Below the pieces are notes generated by a model. It saw only the letters and a list, made by a program, of their open reading frames with translations. It did no database searches and was not told where the DNA came from. Below, piece after piece: positions 44,668 through 53,331 of a stretch of 64,000 bases of DNA. Position numbers and translations under genes: made by a program. The stretch lies in assembly GCA_964387685.1 (NCBI GenBank), contig CAYLXK010000005.1, forward strand, positions 224,187 through 288,186, given 5' to 3'. Position 1 is the stretch's first letter. Every line of letters starts with the position of its first letter. Origin of the DNA: Bryobacter sp964387685. GTDB taxonomy: Bacteria; Acidobacteriota; Terriglobia; Bryobacterales; Bryobacteraceae.

Positions 44668-45995
44668 TGCTTGATAATCGTACCGTCCCGGCGGCGCACT
44701 TCGCCCCAGCCCCCGTTGTACATCTTCCTCTCACCGTTTTCTCCGTAGCCGAACGGATACTTCGCCGCGGCCTTCTCGTCCACTTCAATACCCCAACCCG
44801 GCGCCTCGTTCACATAAATGAACCCGTTCTTCAATTCCGGCACACCCGTAAACACTTCCCGCACGCGCTCGTTAAACGCCGAGTATTCTTGAATCCCAAA
44901 GTTCGGAATCGTCAGGTCCAGATGCGCGTTGGCCGCATGCCCAATCGGCGATACGTCGCCCGGCCCGTGCCACGCCGTCTTCACGCCAAACGCCTCGCAC
45001 AGCGCCGCCACTTTACGCGCCGGCGTCAATCCGCCAATCATCGTCAAGTGGGCGCGATGAAAGTCGATTAACCGTTCGCTCACCAGGTCCATCCACTCCA
45101 GCGGATGCGTAAACAATTCGCCCATCGCCAGCGGCGTCGTCGTGTGCTGCCGAATCCTGCGGAACCACGCCATATCTTCCGGTGCCACCGGATCTTCCCA
45201 GAAGAACAAGCGGTATTGCTCCAGGTCCTTGCCCATCTGCAGCGATTGCGCCGTCGTGATGCGCTCGTGCGTGTCGTGGCAAAGCTCAATGTCCGGACCC
45301 AACTGCTTGCGCGCCTCTTCAAACAATTGCAGTGTGCGCTTCACGTAGGCCGCCGGCTCGTACATCGGCTTATTGTGCAAGGCGCCGTTCGGCGGTGCGC
45401 CTTCGCCGCGTAATCCCGCACCATAAGCCGCCTGCCCGGGTGTGCCCACCTGAATGCGCACGTGCCGCTGGCCCTCGCTGATTAACTTCTTAGCCTGGTC
45501 CAGGCACTCGGAAATTTCCCGGCCCGAGGCATGCCGGTACGTGTCCACCGCCTCGCGCACCTTGCCGCCCAAAAGCTGGTAAACCGGCATCCCCGCCTGC
45601 CGCCCCTTGATGTCCCACAAGGCCTGATCCACGCCGGAAATGGCGTTATTCAACACGGGCGAGTTGCGCCAATAGCTTGAGTTGTAGCAGGCCTGCCAGG
45701 TATCGTCGATCCGGTCGGCGGGCTTACCCACCAGGAACGGCTTCAAATAGCGCCGCACCGCTTCCACCACTAGGTCGGCTCTTTGCGTAAACGTGCCACA
45801 GCCATAGCCGTAGAGTCCGTCCTGGTCCGTCACCACCTTTACCACCACCAGCCGCAATCCGGCGGGCGCGGTCGCAATTACTTGCACGTCTTTGATCGTG
45901 GGGCTGGGCATCCCCTTGCGGGCTTGCCAGGCTAGAGCATCGGCGGGAACGAAGCTGGCGGCCAGCGTCGCTTTGATGAGGTCGCGGCGTTTCAT
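44664..45995 (-). CDS. Tat-tagged enolase-superfamily enzyme, mannonate dehydratase (ManD/RspA) type
   Basis: 443 aa. N-terminal twin-arginine-like signal MKRRDLIKATLAASFVPADA. ManD-type residues: Arg180 region HVRIQVGTPG with Tyr191, Asp241 and His243 (LCHDTHERITTAQ), Glu267 (FFWEDPVAPED), Glu293 (LAMGELFTHP), His343 (TAWHGPGD) and Glu370 (GIQE). The family dehydrates mannonate or gluconate to 2-keto-3-deoxy sugars; many homologues have low activity, so the substrate is uncertain. It starts 7 nt below ccmD and uses an AGGAG inside the ccmD end, so it is the tail of the ccm operon, an unexpected partner. Confidence 0.87.
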   Translation of the reverse strand: MKRRDLIKATLAASFVPADALAWQARKGMPSPTIKDVQVIATAPAGLRLVVVKVVTDQDGLYGYGCGTFTQRADLVVEAVRRYLKPFLVGKPADRIDDTWQACYNSSYWRNSPVLNNAISGVDQALWDIKGRQAGMPVYQLLGGKVREAVDTYRHASGREISECLDQAKKLISEGQRHVRIQVGTPGQAAYGAGLRGEGAPPNGALHNKPMYEPAAYVKRTLQLFEEARKQLGPDIELCHDTHERITTAQSLQMGKDLEQYRLFFWEDPVAPEDMAWFRRIRQHTTTPLAMGELFTHPLEWMDLVSERLIDFHRAHLTMIGGLTPARKVAALCEAFGVKTAWHGPGDVSPIGHAANAHLDLTIPNFGIQEYSAFNERVREVFTGVPELKNGFIYVNEAPGWGIEVDEKAAAKYPFGYGENGERKMYNGGWGEVRRRDGTIIKQ

Positions 45996-46002
45996 AAGCG
46001 GA

Positions 46003-46155
46003 TTAAGATTTCTCCTGGTTGAGTGTCCGCTTTAATGTATCAATTTGTTGGCGAATCGATTGATCCCGGAATACCAAAGTCACCACGTACCCAATCAGCA
46101 GCACAAACACCGCCGCGAAGCCGTAAAACATAAAGAGAAAATTACGTTGGTCCAT
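46003..46155 (-). CDS. ccmD: CcmD-like small membrane protein
   Basis: 50 aa. ATG at 46155 preceded by AAAGGAAGG about nine nt upstream; stop at 46003. One membrane helix (FLFMFYGFAAVFVLLIGYVV) followed by a positively charged coiled tail (FRDQSIRQQIDTLKRTLNQE), the hallmark of CcmD/heme-exporter D, which helps release holo-CcmE from the CcmABC complex. Located directly after ccmC (13 nt) as expected. Too short for usual gene thresholds. Confidence 0.88.
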   Translation of the reverse strand: MDQRNFLFMFYGFAAVFVLLIGYVVTLVFRDQSIRQQIDTLKRTLNQEKS

Positions 46156-46168
46156 GCTAGGCCTTCCT

Positions 46169-46855
46169 TTATTGCGTAAACGCCAGGCGGCGCAATCCGT
46201 CCAGTTCGCGCCGCAGTTCCTCCTGCCGGAAGCGGATCGCCACCAGTACCACCGCCAGCATCAACAGCGGAATGAAATTCAGATACAGCATCGATTCCAT
46301 CGCCGGGTCCATGTTGCCGCCGCCCGTGCGGATGCTCAACACCGGCCCCGGATGCTGCGTACGCCACCAGTCAATCGCCTTATACGTAATCACTACGCTT
46401 GCAAACGCAAACACCGCCAGCACCCCCGTCACGCGCATCCTCTCGGCCGGCTCTTCGATCATCCGCCGCATCATCAGGTATCCCGCATAGATCAAAAACG
46501 TAATGAACGCCCACGTCAGCCGCGCATCCCATGTCCACCAGATCCCCCAAATAATCCGCGCCCAGATCATCCCCGTCGCGAGTCCAATGCACGTAAACAC
46601 CAGACCCACCTCCGTCGCCGCCACCGCCAGCGAATCCCCTTTGAAGTTCCGCTTGCCGATCGCGTACGCGCTCGCCACGCCGCTCACTAGAAACATCGTG
46701 AAGCACGTAAACCAGCTCGGCACGTGAAAAAAGATGATCCGGTAGATCGCTCCCTGGTTCGCCTCATCCGGCAGCCCCACCAGAATCACGTAGAGATTCC
46801 GGATCAGCCAGACCGCCGAAATCGCCGCCAGCGCCGCCAGCACCTGATTGGACAT
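46169..46855 (-). CDS. ccmC: Heme exporter CcmC
   Basis: 228 aa integral membrane protein that presents heme to CcmE. The WWD heme-handling motif reads GIWWTWDARLTWAFITFLIY; conserved periplasmic His candidates are in FFHVPSWFTCFTMFLVSGVA and DWWRTQHPG. Six hydrophobic segments. Lies between ccmB (10 nt) and ccmD. Confidence 0.95.
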   Translation of the reverse strand: MSNQVLAALAAISAVWLIRNLYVILVGLPDEANQGAIYRIIFFHVPSWFTCFTMFLVSGVASAYAIGKRNFKGDSLAVAATEVGLVFTCIGLATGMIWARIIWGIWWTWDARLTWAFITFLIYAGYLMMRRMIEEPAERMRVTGVLAVFAFASVVITYKAIDWWRTQHPGPVLSIRTGGGNMDPAMESMLYLNFIPLLMLAVVLVAIRFRQEELRRELDGLRRLAFTQ

Positions 46856-46865
46856 AAGATCTCCT

Positions 46866-47540
46866 TCAATCTACTAGAACCGTATCCATTAAACCCAACG
46901 CGAGTGCGGTGAAAATGATGTCAAAGCCCACCAGCAACCGCACCCAGATCCAGTCGTCTCCCGCCGGCGCCTGATTCTGCAAGGCCAGCGTCGTCAATCG
47001 AATCGCCGCCGCCAGCGCCGGAATGATCATCGGATACACAATCACCGGCAACATCAGCTCCCTTAAGCGCAGGTTCACCGTCATCGCCGCAAACACCGTG
47101 CCGATCACCGCAATCGCCCACGTCGCCAGCACCAACGTAAACAACATCCACCCCGGTTGTTGAAACACGTCCACGTTGTACAAGATCCCGAACACCGGCA
47201 GGCAAATCGTCTCCACCAGCAAAATAAACACCAGGTTCGCCAGCGCCTTGCCCAGCAGCAGCGCCGCCGGCTGCACCCGCAGACTCAACAGCACCTCCAG
47301 CGTATCGTTGGCCTGCTCCCGGCTGAAGCTCCGGTTCAAGAGCAACACGCCCGCAAACGCAAACAAAATCCACAACAACCCGCCTGCAAACTCCTTCAAC
47401 TCCTCCGACCCCGGGTCGATCACAAAGCTAAACAAAATCAGCACCACCAGCGCAAACGCAATCGCCGCGTTCAACGCCTCCTTGCCGCGGAACTCCATGC
47501 GCAGGTCTTTCATAAACACCGCCCAGCTCTGCCGCAGCAT
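46866..47540 (-). CDS. ccmB: Heme exporter CcmB
   Basis: 224 aa from ATG 47540, which shares one base with the ccmA stop (TGATG), showing coupling. Six membrane segments with the family blocks SWAVFMKDLRMEFRGKEAL, SREQANDTLEVLLSLRVQPA (cytoplasmic ABC-coupling loop) and ELMLPVIVYPMIIPALAAAI. Membrane part of the CcmAB transporter that powers heme release from CcmE. Confidence 0.95.
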   Translation of the reverse strand: MLRQSWAVFMKDLRMEFRGKEALNAAIAFALVVLILFSFVIDPGSEELKEFAGGLLWILFAFAGVLLLNRSFSREQANDTLEVLLSLRVQPAALLLGKALANLVFILLVETICLPVFGILYNVDVFQQPGWMLFTLVLATWAIAVIGTVFAAMTVNLRLRELMLPVIVYPMIIPALAAAIRLTTLALQNQAPAGDDWIWVRLLVGFDIIFTALALGLMDTVLVD

Positions 47541-48205
47541 CACGCCGCCGCTCCAAAGTTCCGGTAGAGCCACGCCGGGTCCTTCAACATCTCCTCCGGC
47601 CGCAGCCCAGCAAACGCCAGCTTGCCCCGGTCCAGAAACAACACATGCGTCGACAGCGCCATCGCCTCCGGGATCTGGTGCGTCGAAAGCACCACCGCCG
47701 CGCCCCTTCCCAGCGCCTCCGCCAGTAGTGACTGCAACAGCGCCGTCGCCTTATCGTCCAGCGATGTAAACGGTTCGTCCAGCAGCAACAGTTCCGGCTC
47801 TCCCATAAACGTCCGCGCCAGCGCCAGCCTCTGCCGCATACCGCGTGAATACTCCCGCAATGGCGCATCCGCCACCTGCTTCAGGTTCACCCGCTCCAGC
47901 CAACCCTCAACATCGATTTCCACCGGCGACAACGTCCGGAAAAACTCGAGATTCTGCCGCGCCGATAGCTCGTCATACACCCCAATCCCGTGCCCCAACA
48001 CGCTCACCCGCGCGCGACTCTCAAACTCCCCCTCCGTCGCCTTCGATAGCCCGCCCAATATCTTCAACAGCGTCGTCTTCCCCGCCCCGTTGCGCCCCAA
48101 CAGCGCCACGCATTGCCCCGCTTCCACCTCAAAGCTAAGCTGCCGCAGCGCAGGGAAATGACCGTAAAATTTCGAGACCTTCGTCGCCTTCAGCAACGCG
48201 CTCAT
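47540..48205 (-). CDS. ccmA: Heme exporter ATPase CcmA
   Basis: 221 aa from ATG 48205, overlapping the upstream gene stop as ATGA. Walker A GRNGAGKTT (37-45), ABC signature YSRGMRQRLALA, Walker B LLLLDEPF and H-loop STHQ. Energy-coupling ATPase of CcmABCDE heme delivery. The frame remains open 22 codons upstream but that overlaps the previous gene. Confidence 0.95.
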   Translation of the reverse strand: MSALLKATKVSKFYGHFPALRQLSFEVEAGQCVALLGRNGAGKTTLLKILGGLSKATEGEFESRARVSVLGHGIGVYDELSARQNLEFFRTLSPVEIDVEGWLERVNLKQVADAPLREYSRGMRQRLALARTFMGEPELLLLDEPFTSLDDKATALLQSLLAEALGRGAAVVLSTHQIPEAMALSTHVLFLDRGKLAFAGLRPEEMLKDPAWLYRNFGAAA

Positions 48206-49140
48206 GCCCTTTTCAGCAACGCCGCAAAGCCCAGCGCCAGCGCAAAAAGACTTAAGCCCAGGATCCACCACATCCGCTCCATCAGCCGCGGCGCAATCGC
48301 CTGCGGTTCCGGCGAGCCCGTCTCGTCGGCCTCGAGCGCCCGCAACGAACCCGTCCCCGTCACCTCAAATTCCGTCTCGGCCCTCGTCAAGGCGTAAACT
48401 TGCGCCTGCGTCTGCGGTTCCGAGCCCAAGTCCTCGATCCCGGCGCCTGCAATCTTCACCCCGCTTGGCGTGACAATCCGCGTCAACCCATCCGTCGGCG
48501 TTATCGGGTGCAGGATCTTCGCCGGATACTTGCCCGGGCTCTCGAACGGCAGGCTGTACTGAATATCAAACCGCGATTCCCCCGGCTTGATCGGATACTC
48601 GATCTTGTACACGTTCGCGGGTCCCGCCGGCGCCGCGTCGCGATTGATCGGCATCCCGCCCGACCCCGTAATGCGCACCTCCACCTTCCCCTCGGCCGCG
48701 GCTGGTAAATAAAAACGGTAACTCCCCACCGCCGGGTCCGCATAGGCCGTCTGCCCCGCATTGCGGAAGATTATGCTCTCGTTGATCGACAACTTCCCCT
48801 CGTTCGGTTCAAACAGCATCATGTGCTGCACGATCCGCACATCTTTGCTCTGCTTGGACGCACTAAACACTTCCAGCTCTACATTCGCGCCCGATTCCCC
48901 CGGCCGCAGCATCTTGTTGTAAGTCACCCCGTCAAAGGTCGCCTGCAGCAGATACGCTGCATCCACGCCCTGATTGAATTGAAACTTGCCGTCGGGCGCT
49001 GACTTCACCGTCCCCACCGGCATCATGCCCCCATCGCCCAACCGCATCAACACCACCGGCGTCTCCGCCGCGGCCTTCCCCGTCGTCTTATTGATCACCG
49101 TGCCGTCAATCGCCAGCACTAACAGCAGCAGTGAGGTCAT
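48202..49140 (-). CDS. Membrane-anchored protein of unknown role inside the ccm operon
   Basis: 312 aa. Signal-like N-terminus (MTSLLLLVLAIDGTVINKTT); carboxypeptidase-regulatory-like beta-sandwich at about 10-90; beta-rich middle (SINESIIFRNAGQTAYADPA, VYKIEYPIKPGESRFDIQ); one C-terminal membrane helix (MWWILGLSLFALALGFAALL) and a short charged tail. No cysteine pair or heme motif is visible. It overlaps ccmA and the ccmI-like gene by 4 nt each, so it is made together with the Ccm machine and may be an accessory factor in this phylum. Function unknown. Confidence 0.7.
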   Translation of the reverse strand: MTSLLLLVLAIDGTVINKTTGKAAAETPVVLMRLGDGGMMPVGTVKSAPDGKFQFNQGVDAAYLLQATFDGVTYNKMLRPGESGANVELEVFSASKQSKDVRIVQHMMLFEPNEGKLSINESIIFRNAGQTAYADPAVGSYRFYLPAAAEGKVEVRITGSGGMPINRDAAPAGPANVYKIEYPIKPGESRFDIQYSLPFESPGKYPAKILHPITPTDGLTRIVTPSGVKIAGAGIEDLGSEPQTQAQVYALTRAETEFEVTGTGSLRALEADETGSPEPQAIAPRLMERMWWILGLSLFALALGFAALLKRA

Positions 49141-49412
49141 TTGAGCGTCGCCTTCATCGCCTCTACCTCGGCCAACACCTGCGCCAGTTCCTTCTGCAGG
49201 CTCGTCTTCGATTTGGCATAGTCGTCGTCGGATAGCTTCCCTAAGCGCAGCTCGAATTGCAGATCCCGCAAATTCTCATAAATCCTCGCCTTACGCTCAT
49301 CGAACACTTTAAACGGATCGGGTGGTGGCGGCACCGGCAGGTCCGCCGGACGAATGTAAAGGACCGACGCAATAGCCAGAATCGTAAGTCCAATAGCGAG
49401 AGCGATCAGCAT
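49137..49412 (-). CDS. Short CcmI-like protein
   Basis: 91 aa. Membrane helix at the N-terminus (LIALAIGLTILAIASVLYI), then a helix resembling the CcmI/CycH N-terminal domain (ARIYENLRDLQFELRLGKLS, DDDYAKSKTSLQKELAQVL). The TPR domain that binds apocytochrome in full CcmI is absent. Overlaps the next gene by 4 nt and lies 14 nt below ccmH. Likely works with CcmH/CcmF, by context. Confidence 0.7.
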   Translation of the reverse strand: MLIALAIGLTILAIASVLYIRPADLPVPPPPDPFKVFDERKARIYENLRDLQFELRLGKLSDDDYAKSKTSLQKELAQVLAEVEAMKATLK

Positions 49413-49426
49413 GGTCCGGGCGCCGC

Positions 49427-49903
49427 TTACTTCTCGAGCTTCTCCAGTTCCGCCGCCGCCTGCGTCTCATACCGCGTCACAGTTTCGTCGTCCACCTTCG
49501 GCGCCGTCTTGATGCCCGGATTCCGGAAGCGCTTCCAGTACACCCCGATCGCAATCAACCCCAGCGCGATCGCGAGTCCCGGCATCACCCATCCCAGCAA
49601 ACCAAAGCCTGTCGTTTGCGGCTCGGCCAGCGCCTTCAAGCCTTCTTCCTTGATGAACTTGGCCACGACATTGGCATCGGAGGAGCCCATCGACTGGTAG
49701 CGCTTGATCTTCTGCCGCGCCGGGAAAGAATACCCGCACGCAATCATCGCGCAATCTCCCACCGTGTTCCGGCAGCTCCCGCACAAACACGCCAGCTTCA
49801 TCCCCACCCGCTTAATCTCGGGCGATAGGAAGTCCATCGGATTCTGCGCCAGCGACATCGTCGCCAGCACGGCCATCAGCGCCAGGCGCTTAAGCTTTCG
49901 CAT
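49427..49903 (-). CDS. ccmH: CcmH-type thiol oxidoreductase
   Basis: 158 aa. Signal peptide (MRKLKRLALMAVLATMSLAQ), then CcmH domain with Cys41 and Cys44 in LACLCGSCRNTVGDC; the pair corresponds to the family LRCxxC motif but is flanked by extra cysteines (39, 51, 56). C-terminal membrane helix GLLGWVMPGLAIALGLIAIG and a charged tail. Reduces or holds apocytochrome CxxCH cysteines for CcmF. Starts 14 nt inside the ccmF end. Confidence 0.85.
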   Translation of the reverse strand: MRKLKRLALMAVLATMSLAQNPMDFLSPEIKRVGMKLACLCGSCRNTVGDCAMIACGYSFPARQKIKRYQSMGSSDANVVAKFIKEEGLKALAEPQTTGFGLLGWVMPGLAIALGLIAIGVYWKRFRNPGIKTAPKVDDETVTRYETQAAAELEKLEK

Positions 49904-51911
49904 GTTCCTCCGCCCTCGAAGGCACGCCCGTCCCCACCACTTGCGTCCGCGCGTAGCTGTACTTGATCTTCGATGGCACCAGGCAGATCAACGTCCCCAC
50001 CAGCACCACCCAGAATCCCACCCAAATCCAGCTCACCAGCGGGAACACATAGGCTTGAATCACCGCGCCCTGCCCTTGGGTGGCCAGCGCGGCAAAATTC
50101 AAGTAAACGTCTTCGTTCAACCGCCGCCGGATCGCCACTTCGCTCGTCGGCTGCCGGCTGGCCTTGTAAATGCGCCGCTCGGGCTCCAGCGTGCCGATCT
50201 TCTCGCCGCCCACGCTCAGGTCGATGGCCGCCTTCATCCACGCGTAGTTCTCGTTTTCGCCGTCCTTTAGCTCCGTGATTTTCATCTCGTAGCGCCCGAC
50301 GTTAAACGCCTTGCCCAGCGCCGCCTCGACAGTCGTGTCTTTGTTAAAAGCCGCCCCCGTGAATCCAATAAACATCACCACAATGCCCATGTGCACGATG
50401 TAGCCGCCGTAGCGCCGCGTGTTCCGGTGCGTTAACTCCACAAACGCCGGCAGGAAGCCCATCCCATCCTTGGCCGCAATCGCCGCCGCACCCTTATAAA
50501 ATTCGCTCGCGATCGTCACCGTCACAAACAAGCACAAACCAAAACTCATCAGCGCGTACCCGTTGCGCACGCCCGCGCCAAACAATCCCGCGATCAGCGC
50601 CACCATCGAAAGCGTTGGCCACAGGAAGTTCCGCTTCAGGCTATCGGGCGAACTCCGCCGCCACGCCACCAACGGCCCCACTCCGGTCAGGAACAGTAGA
50701 AACAACCCAATCGGCACGTTCACGCGGTTGAAGAACGGCGCGTCCACGCTGATCTTCTCTCCGCTTACCGCTTCGCTGATCACCGGGAACAACGTCCCCC
50801 ACAACACCGCAAAGCAGCTCGCCAGCAGGAACAAATTGTTAAACAGAAAGCTCGATTCGCGGCTCACAATCGATTCCAGGTGCGATTCCGTCTTCAGGAA
50901 GTCCAACCGGTCCAGAATCAGCCACACCGTGCCCGCAATCCCCAGCGCCAGAAACACCGCAAAGTAATTGCCGATCGAAGACACCGCAAAGGCATGCACG
51001 CTCGATACCAGTCCGGAGCGCGTCAACATCGTACCGAAGATGCACAGGAAGAACGTAATGGACACCAGCACGATGTTCCACACCTTCATCATTCCCTTCT
51101 TCTCTTGCATCATCACGCTATGCAGAAACGCGGTCGCCGTGATCCAAGGCAGCAGGCTTGCATTCTCCACCGGGTCCCATCCCCAGTACCCGCCCCAGCC
51201 CAGCACCGAATACGCCCAGCCCATGCCCAGCGTAATGCCAATCGTTTGAAACAACCACGTCACCAGCGTCCAACGCCGCGTCGTGTGAATCCACTCGTCT
51301 CCCGGCGCCTTCGTAATCAGGGAGCCGATCGCAAACGCAAACGGCACCACAAATCCCACATAACCCAGATACAACATCGGCGGGTGGATCGCCATCGTCC
51401 AGTACTGCAGCAGCGGATTCAAACCCTGTCCATCGGGCAGCGTGATAATCCCCTTGCCGATCGCCCACACATTAAACGGCGGCACCACGAAGTTGTTCAG
51501 GATCAGAAAAAACGTTTGCGTCGCCATCATCACCGCCGTCACCCACGGCATCATCGGCTTAAATGGCTTCCGGTTCGTCCATACCACCACTAAGGAGTAC
51601 GTCGCCATGATCCACGTCCAAAACAACAGCGACCCTTCCTGCCCGCCCCACCACGCCGCGAACTTGTACACGTTCGGCATGGCGTTGTTGGAATGCAGCG
51701 CCACAAACTGCATGCGGAAGTCACCCGTCAACAGCGCGTGAATCAGAATGCCCGAAGCCACGCTCACCAGTACCCAAGCGCCATAAACCGCCCGCTGCCC
51801 CGCGGCAACGAGAAACAGGTTTTTCCGCCACGCTCCCGTCACCGAGGCGATCAGCGAGAACAGCGATACCGAGAAAGCCAACAGAAGAGCGAGAGAGCCT
51901 AAGTTTTCCAT
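49890..51911 (-). CDS. ccmF: Cytochrome c heme lyase CcmF
   Basis: 673 aa, about 15 membrane segments. WWD motif WGGYWGWDPVENASLLPW and P-loop-side His residues (AIHPPMLYLGYVG); second large periplasmic region with VHMGIVVMFIGFTGAAF. Catalyses or guides thioether bond formation between heme and CxxCH. Slightly longer than the E. coli protein (~647 aa). Between ccmE (30 nt) and ccmH (overlap 14 nt). Confidence 0.96.
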   Translation of the reverse strand: MENLGSLALLLAFSVSLFSLIASVTGAWRKNLFLVAAGQRAVYGAWVLVSVASGILIHALLTGDFRMQFVALHSNNAMPNVYKFAAWWGGQEGSLLFWTWIMATYSLVVVWTNRKPFKPMMPWVTAVMMATQTFFLILNNFVVPPFNVWAIGKGIITLPDGQGLNPLLQYWTMAIHPPMLYLGYVGFVVPFAFAIGSLITKAPGDEWIHTTRRWTLVTWLFQTIGITLGMGWAYSVLGWGGYWGWDPVENASLLPWITATAFLHSVMMQEKKGMMKVWNIVLVSITFFLCIFGTMLTRSGLVSSVHAFAVSSIGNYFAVFLALGIAGTVWLILDRLDFLKTESHLESIVSRESSFLFNNLFLLASCFAVLWGTLFPVISEAVSGEKISVDAPFFNRVNVPIGLFLLFLTGVGPLVAWRRSSPDSLKRNFLWPTLSMVALIAGLFGAGVRNGYALMSFGLCLFVTVTIASEFYKGAAAIAAKDGMGFLPAFVELTHRNTRRYGGYIVHMGIVVMFIGFTGAAFNKDTTVEAALGKAFNVGRYEMKITELKDGENENYAWMKAAIDLSVGGEKIGTLEPERRIYKASRQPTSEVAIRRRLNEDVYLNFAALATQGQGAVIQAYVFPLVSWIWVGFWVVLVGTLICLVPSKIKYSYARTQVVGTGVPSRAEEHAKA

Positions 51912-51941
51912 ATGTTTGAATAACCAAAGAAAAAAGCGCGT

Positions 51942-52406
51942 CTAGCTGCGCTTCGGAGCTTCCGGCCGCGTGTAGGTCGGCTCGGAGCCTGGTTTAATCG
52001 CGCCGGGTTTGGCTTCATATTTCGAAGCGCATTTGGCCTGAATCCGCGCCGCCGCAAAGGTGCCGTCCGCATTCAAGCGGCCATCGGCTAGCGCCTGCGC
52101 ACCATCTCGGAAGGTATCCGGCAACGGCTCCGTGCCCGTATAGATAATCCGCAGATTCTCCTCAGCCTTGCCACCACCCGCCTGTACAATCTGAAAGCTT
52201 ACTTCTTTGCCCACGCGTTTGATCGAGCCTTTCACCACATCCCCCCCCACGCGCAGCCGCTTGTTCAACGCCGCGTTGCCCATCTGCCGCAGTTCCGGCA
52301 CCGTCTTGTAGTAGGTCTTGGTGTCTTCCACTCCACCCACCGCTAGCCATGCCAGCGTGGATACGACAACCACGATCAGAATCCCAAACTTCATATAGGG
52401 CGTCAT
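51942..52406 (-). CDS. ccmE: Heme chaperone CcmE, CxxxY type
   Basis: 154 aa from ATG 52406, which has GAGGA upstream; an upstream TTG is less likely. Membrane anchor (MKFGILIVVVVSTLAWLAVG), then the OB-fold (LRVGGDVVKGSIKRVG, IIYTGTEPLPDTFRDGAQAL). The heme site is AKCASKYEA: Cys126 and Tyr130 (CxxxY) in place of the usual HxxxY. The C-form is known from Desulfovibrio and archaea. Ends with a Pro-rich tail. First gene of the ccm operon. Confidence 0.94.
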   Translation of the reverse strand: MTPYMKFGILIVVVVSTLAWLAVGGVEDTKTYYKTVPELRQMGNAALNKRLRVGGDVVKGSIKRVGKEVSFQIVQAGGGKAEENLRIIYTGTEPLPDTFRDGAQALADGRLNADGTFAAARIQAKCASKYEAKPGAIKPGSEPTYTRPEAPKRS

Positions 52407-52494
52407 AATGATCCTCAATCCGACTTCTGTCTAAATCATATCGCCAAACAAGAATTTGTGCAGTCTGGCAGTAAAAAATGACCTTTCGCTGAGC

Positions 52495-52878
52495 CTAGGC
52501 GGACGCCGCCATGCTCAGTTGCTTCGCCTCTTCGGCAAAAAGAAAGACATCGAAGACCGGATTCTGATCGCCCCGCCCCCACCGGTTCAGCTTCCATACC
52601 GCGCGAAGCTGGGTCACTTCCGGGTGTGCCGAAAGCTCGCAGGCGATTACGTAGTCCCCACAGTAAAACTTTTGCGGGAAATGCAGAAGCGGCTTTTCCA
52701 GCCATGTCTCTCCGTCAATGGAACCTTCGATCGAAACATCGAGGCTTTCTTGTTCCACCACGCGCCGGATGGACAGGGTTAGGAGGATTGTCTGGCCTTG
52801 GGAGGCGCCCAGTTGCAGCGCCGGACCAGCGCCGTTTTCGCGCAAGGTGGTCTCCGGGATCAGGAATTGTGGAAGCAT
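52495..52878 (-). CDS. Hypothetical protein
   Basis: 127 aa, not recognised. Beta-rich (LLTLSIRRVVEQESLDVSIE, FYCGDYVIACELSAHPEVTQ), no signal peptide, no membrane helix. Ends 89 nt above ccmE on the same strand and may share its promoter, though no link to cytochrome maturation is visible. Similar-sized proteins appear as conserved hypotheticals in Acidobacteria, from memory. Confidence 0.55.
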   Translation of the reverse strand: MLPQFLIPETTLRENGAGPALQLGASQGQTILLTLSIRRVVEQESLDVSIEGSIDGETWLEKPLLHFPQKFYCGDYVIACELSAHPEVTQLRAVWKLNRWGRGDQNPVFDVFLFAEEAKQLSMAASA

Positions 52879-52991
52879 GGCGGTTACCTACCTTGATGTG
52901 TATCCAATGAAACGAAGGACGGCAAGCCTTCTCCCCAAGTTTCTTCGGAACCTAACGCGATCGTTCCGCTAGGGCCGCGTTCGCCGTTCTC

Positions 52992-53303
52992 TTAGACTTC
53001 CTGCATCGCTACGGACGCGTCGGCAGCCTGTTTTTCTACCGGAGCCCACCAGGACGCTTCTTCGAGGCCCACGTACTTGAAAATCCGCAGCGTGCCGTCC
53101 GGCAGTTCCAGCACATCCCCCACCTCCAGTGCCTCTTTGCTTTCCCGCAGTGCGTTAAACAGCGCGTAGGGGCTAGCCGCCTCCAGCTCAGCCGAGAATT
53201 CGTAATCCTTCTGCTTCACGACCGCCGGGCCCGCCGTGTGCGGCGCCCAACGGAAACTATTACGGGCGGATTCACGCTGGCGATGAACTTTGTATAACGG
53301 CAT
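52992..53303 (-). CDS. Conserved hypothetical protein
   Basis: 103 aa, no family named. Contains RESARNSFRWAPHTAG, a beta-hairpin-like KQKDYEFSAELEAAS, and LPDGTLRIFKYVGLEEASWW. No signal or membrane segment. ATG at 53303. Divergent from the zinc-finger gene (29 nt between the chosen starts). Function unknown. Confidence 0.5.
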   Translation of the reverse strand: MPLYKVHRQRESARNSFRWAPHTAGPAVVKQKDYEFSAELEAASPYALFNALRESKEALEVGDVLELPDGTLRIFKYVGLEEASWWAPVEKQAADASVAMQEV

Positions 53304-53331
53304 CTCCGCTCAAGTTAGCATGGGAATCGCG

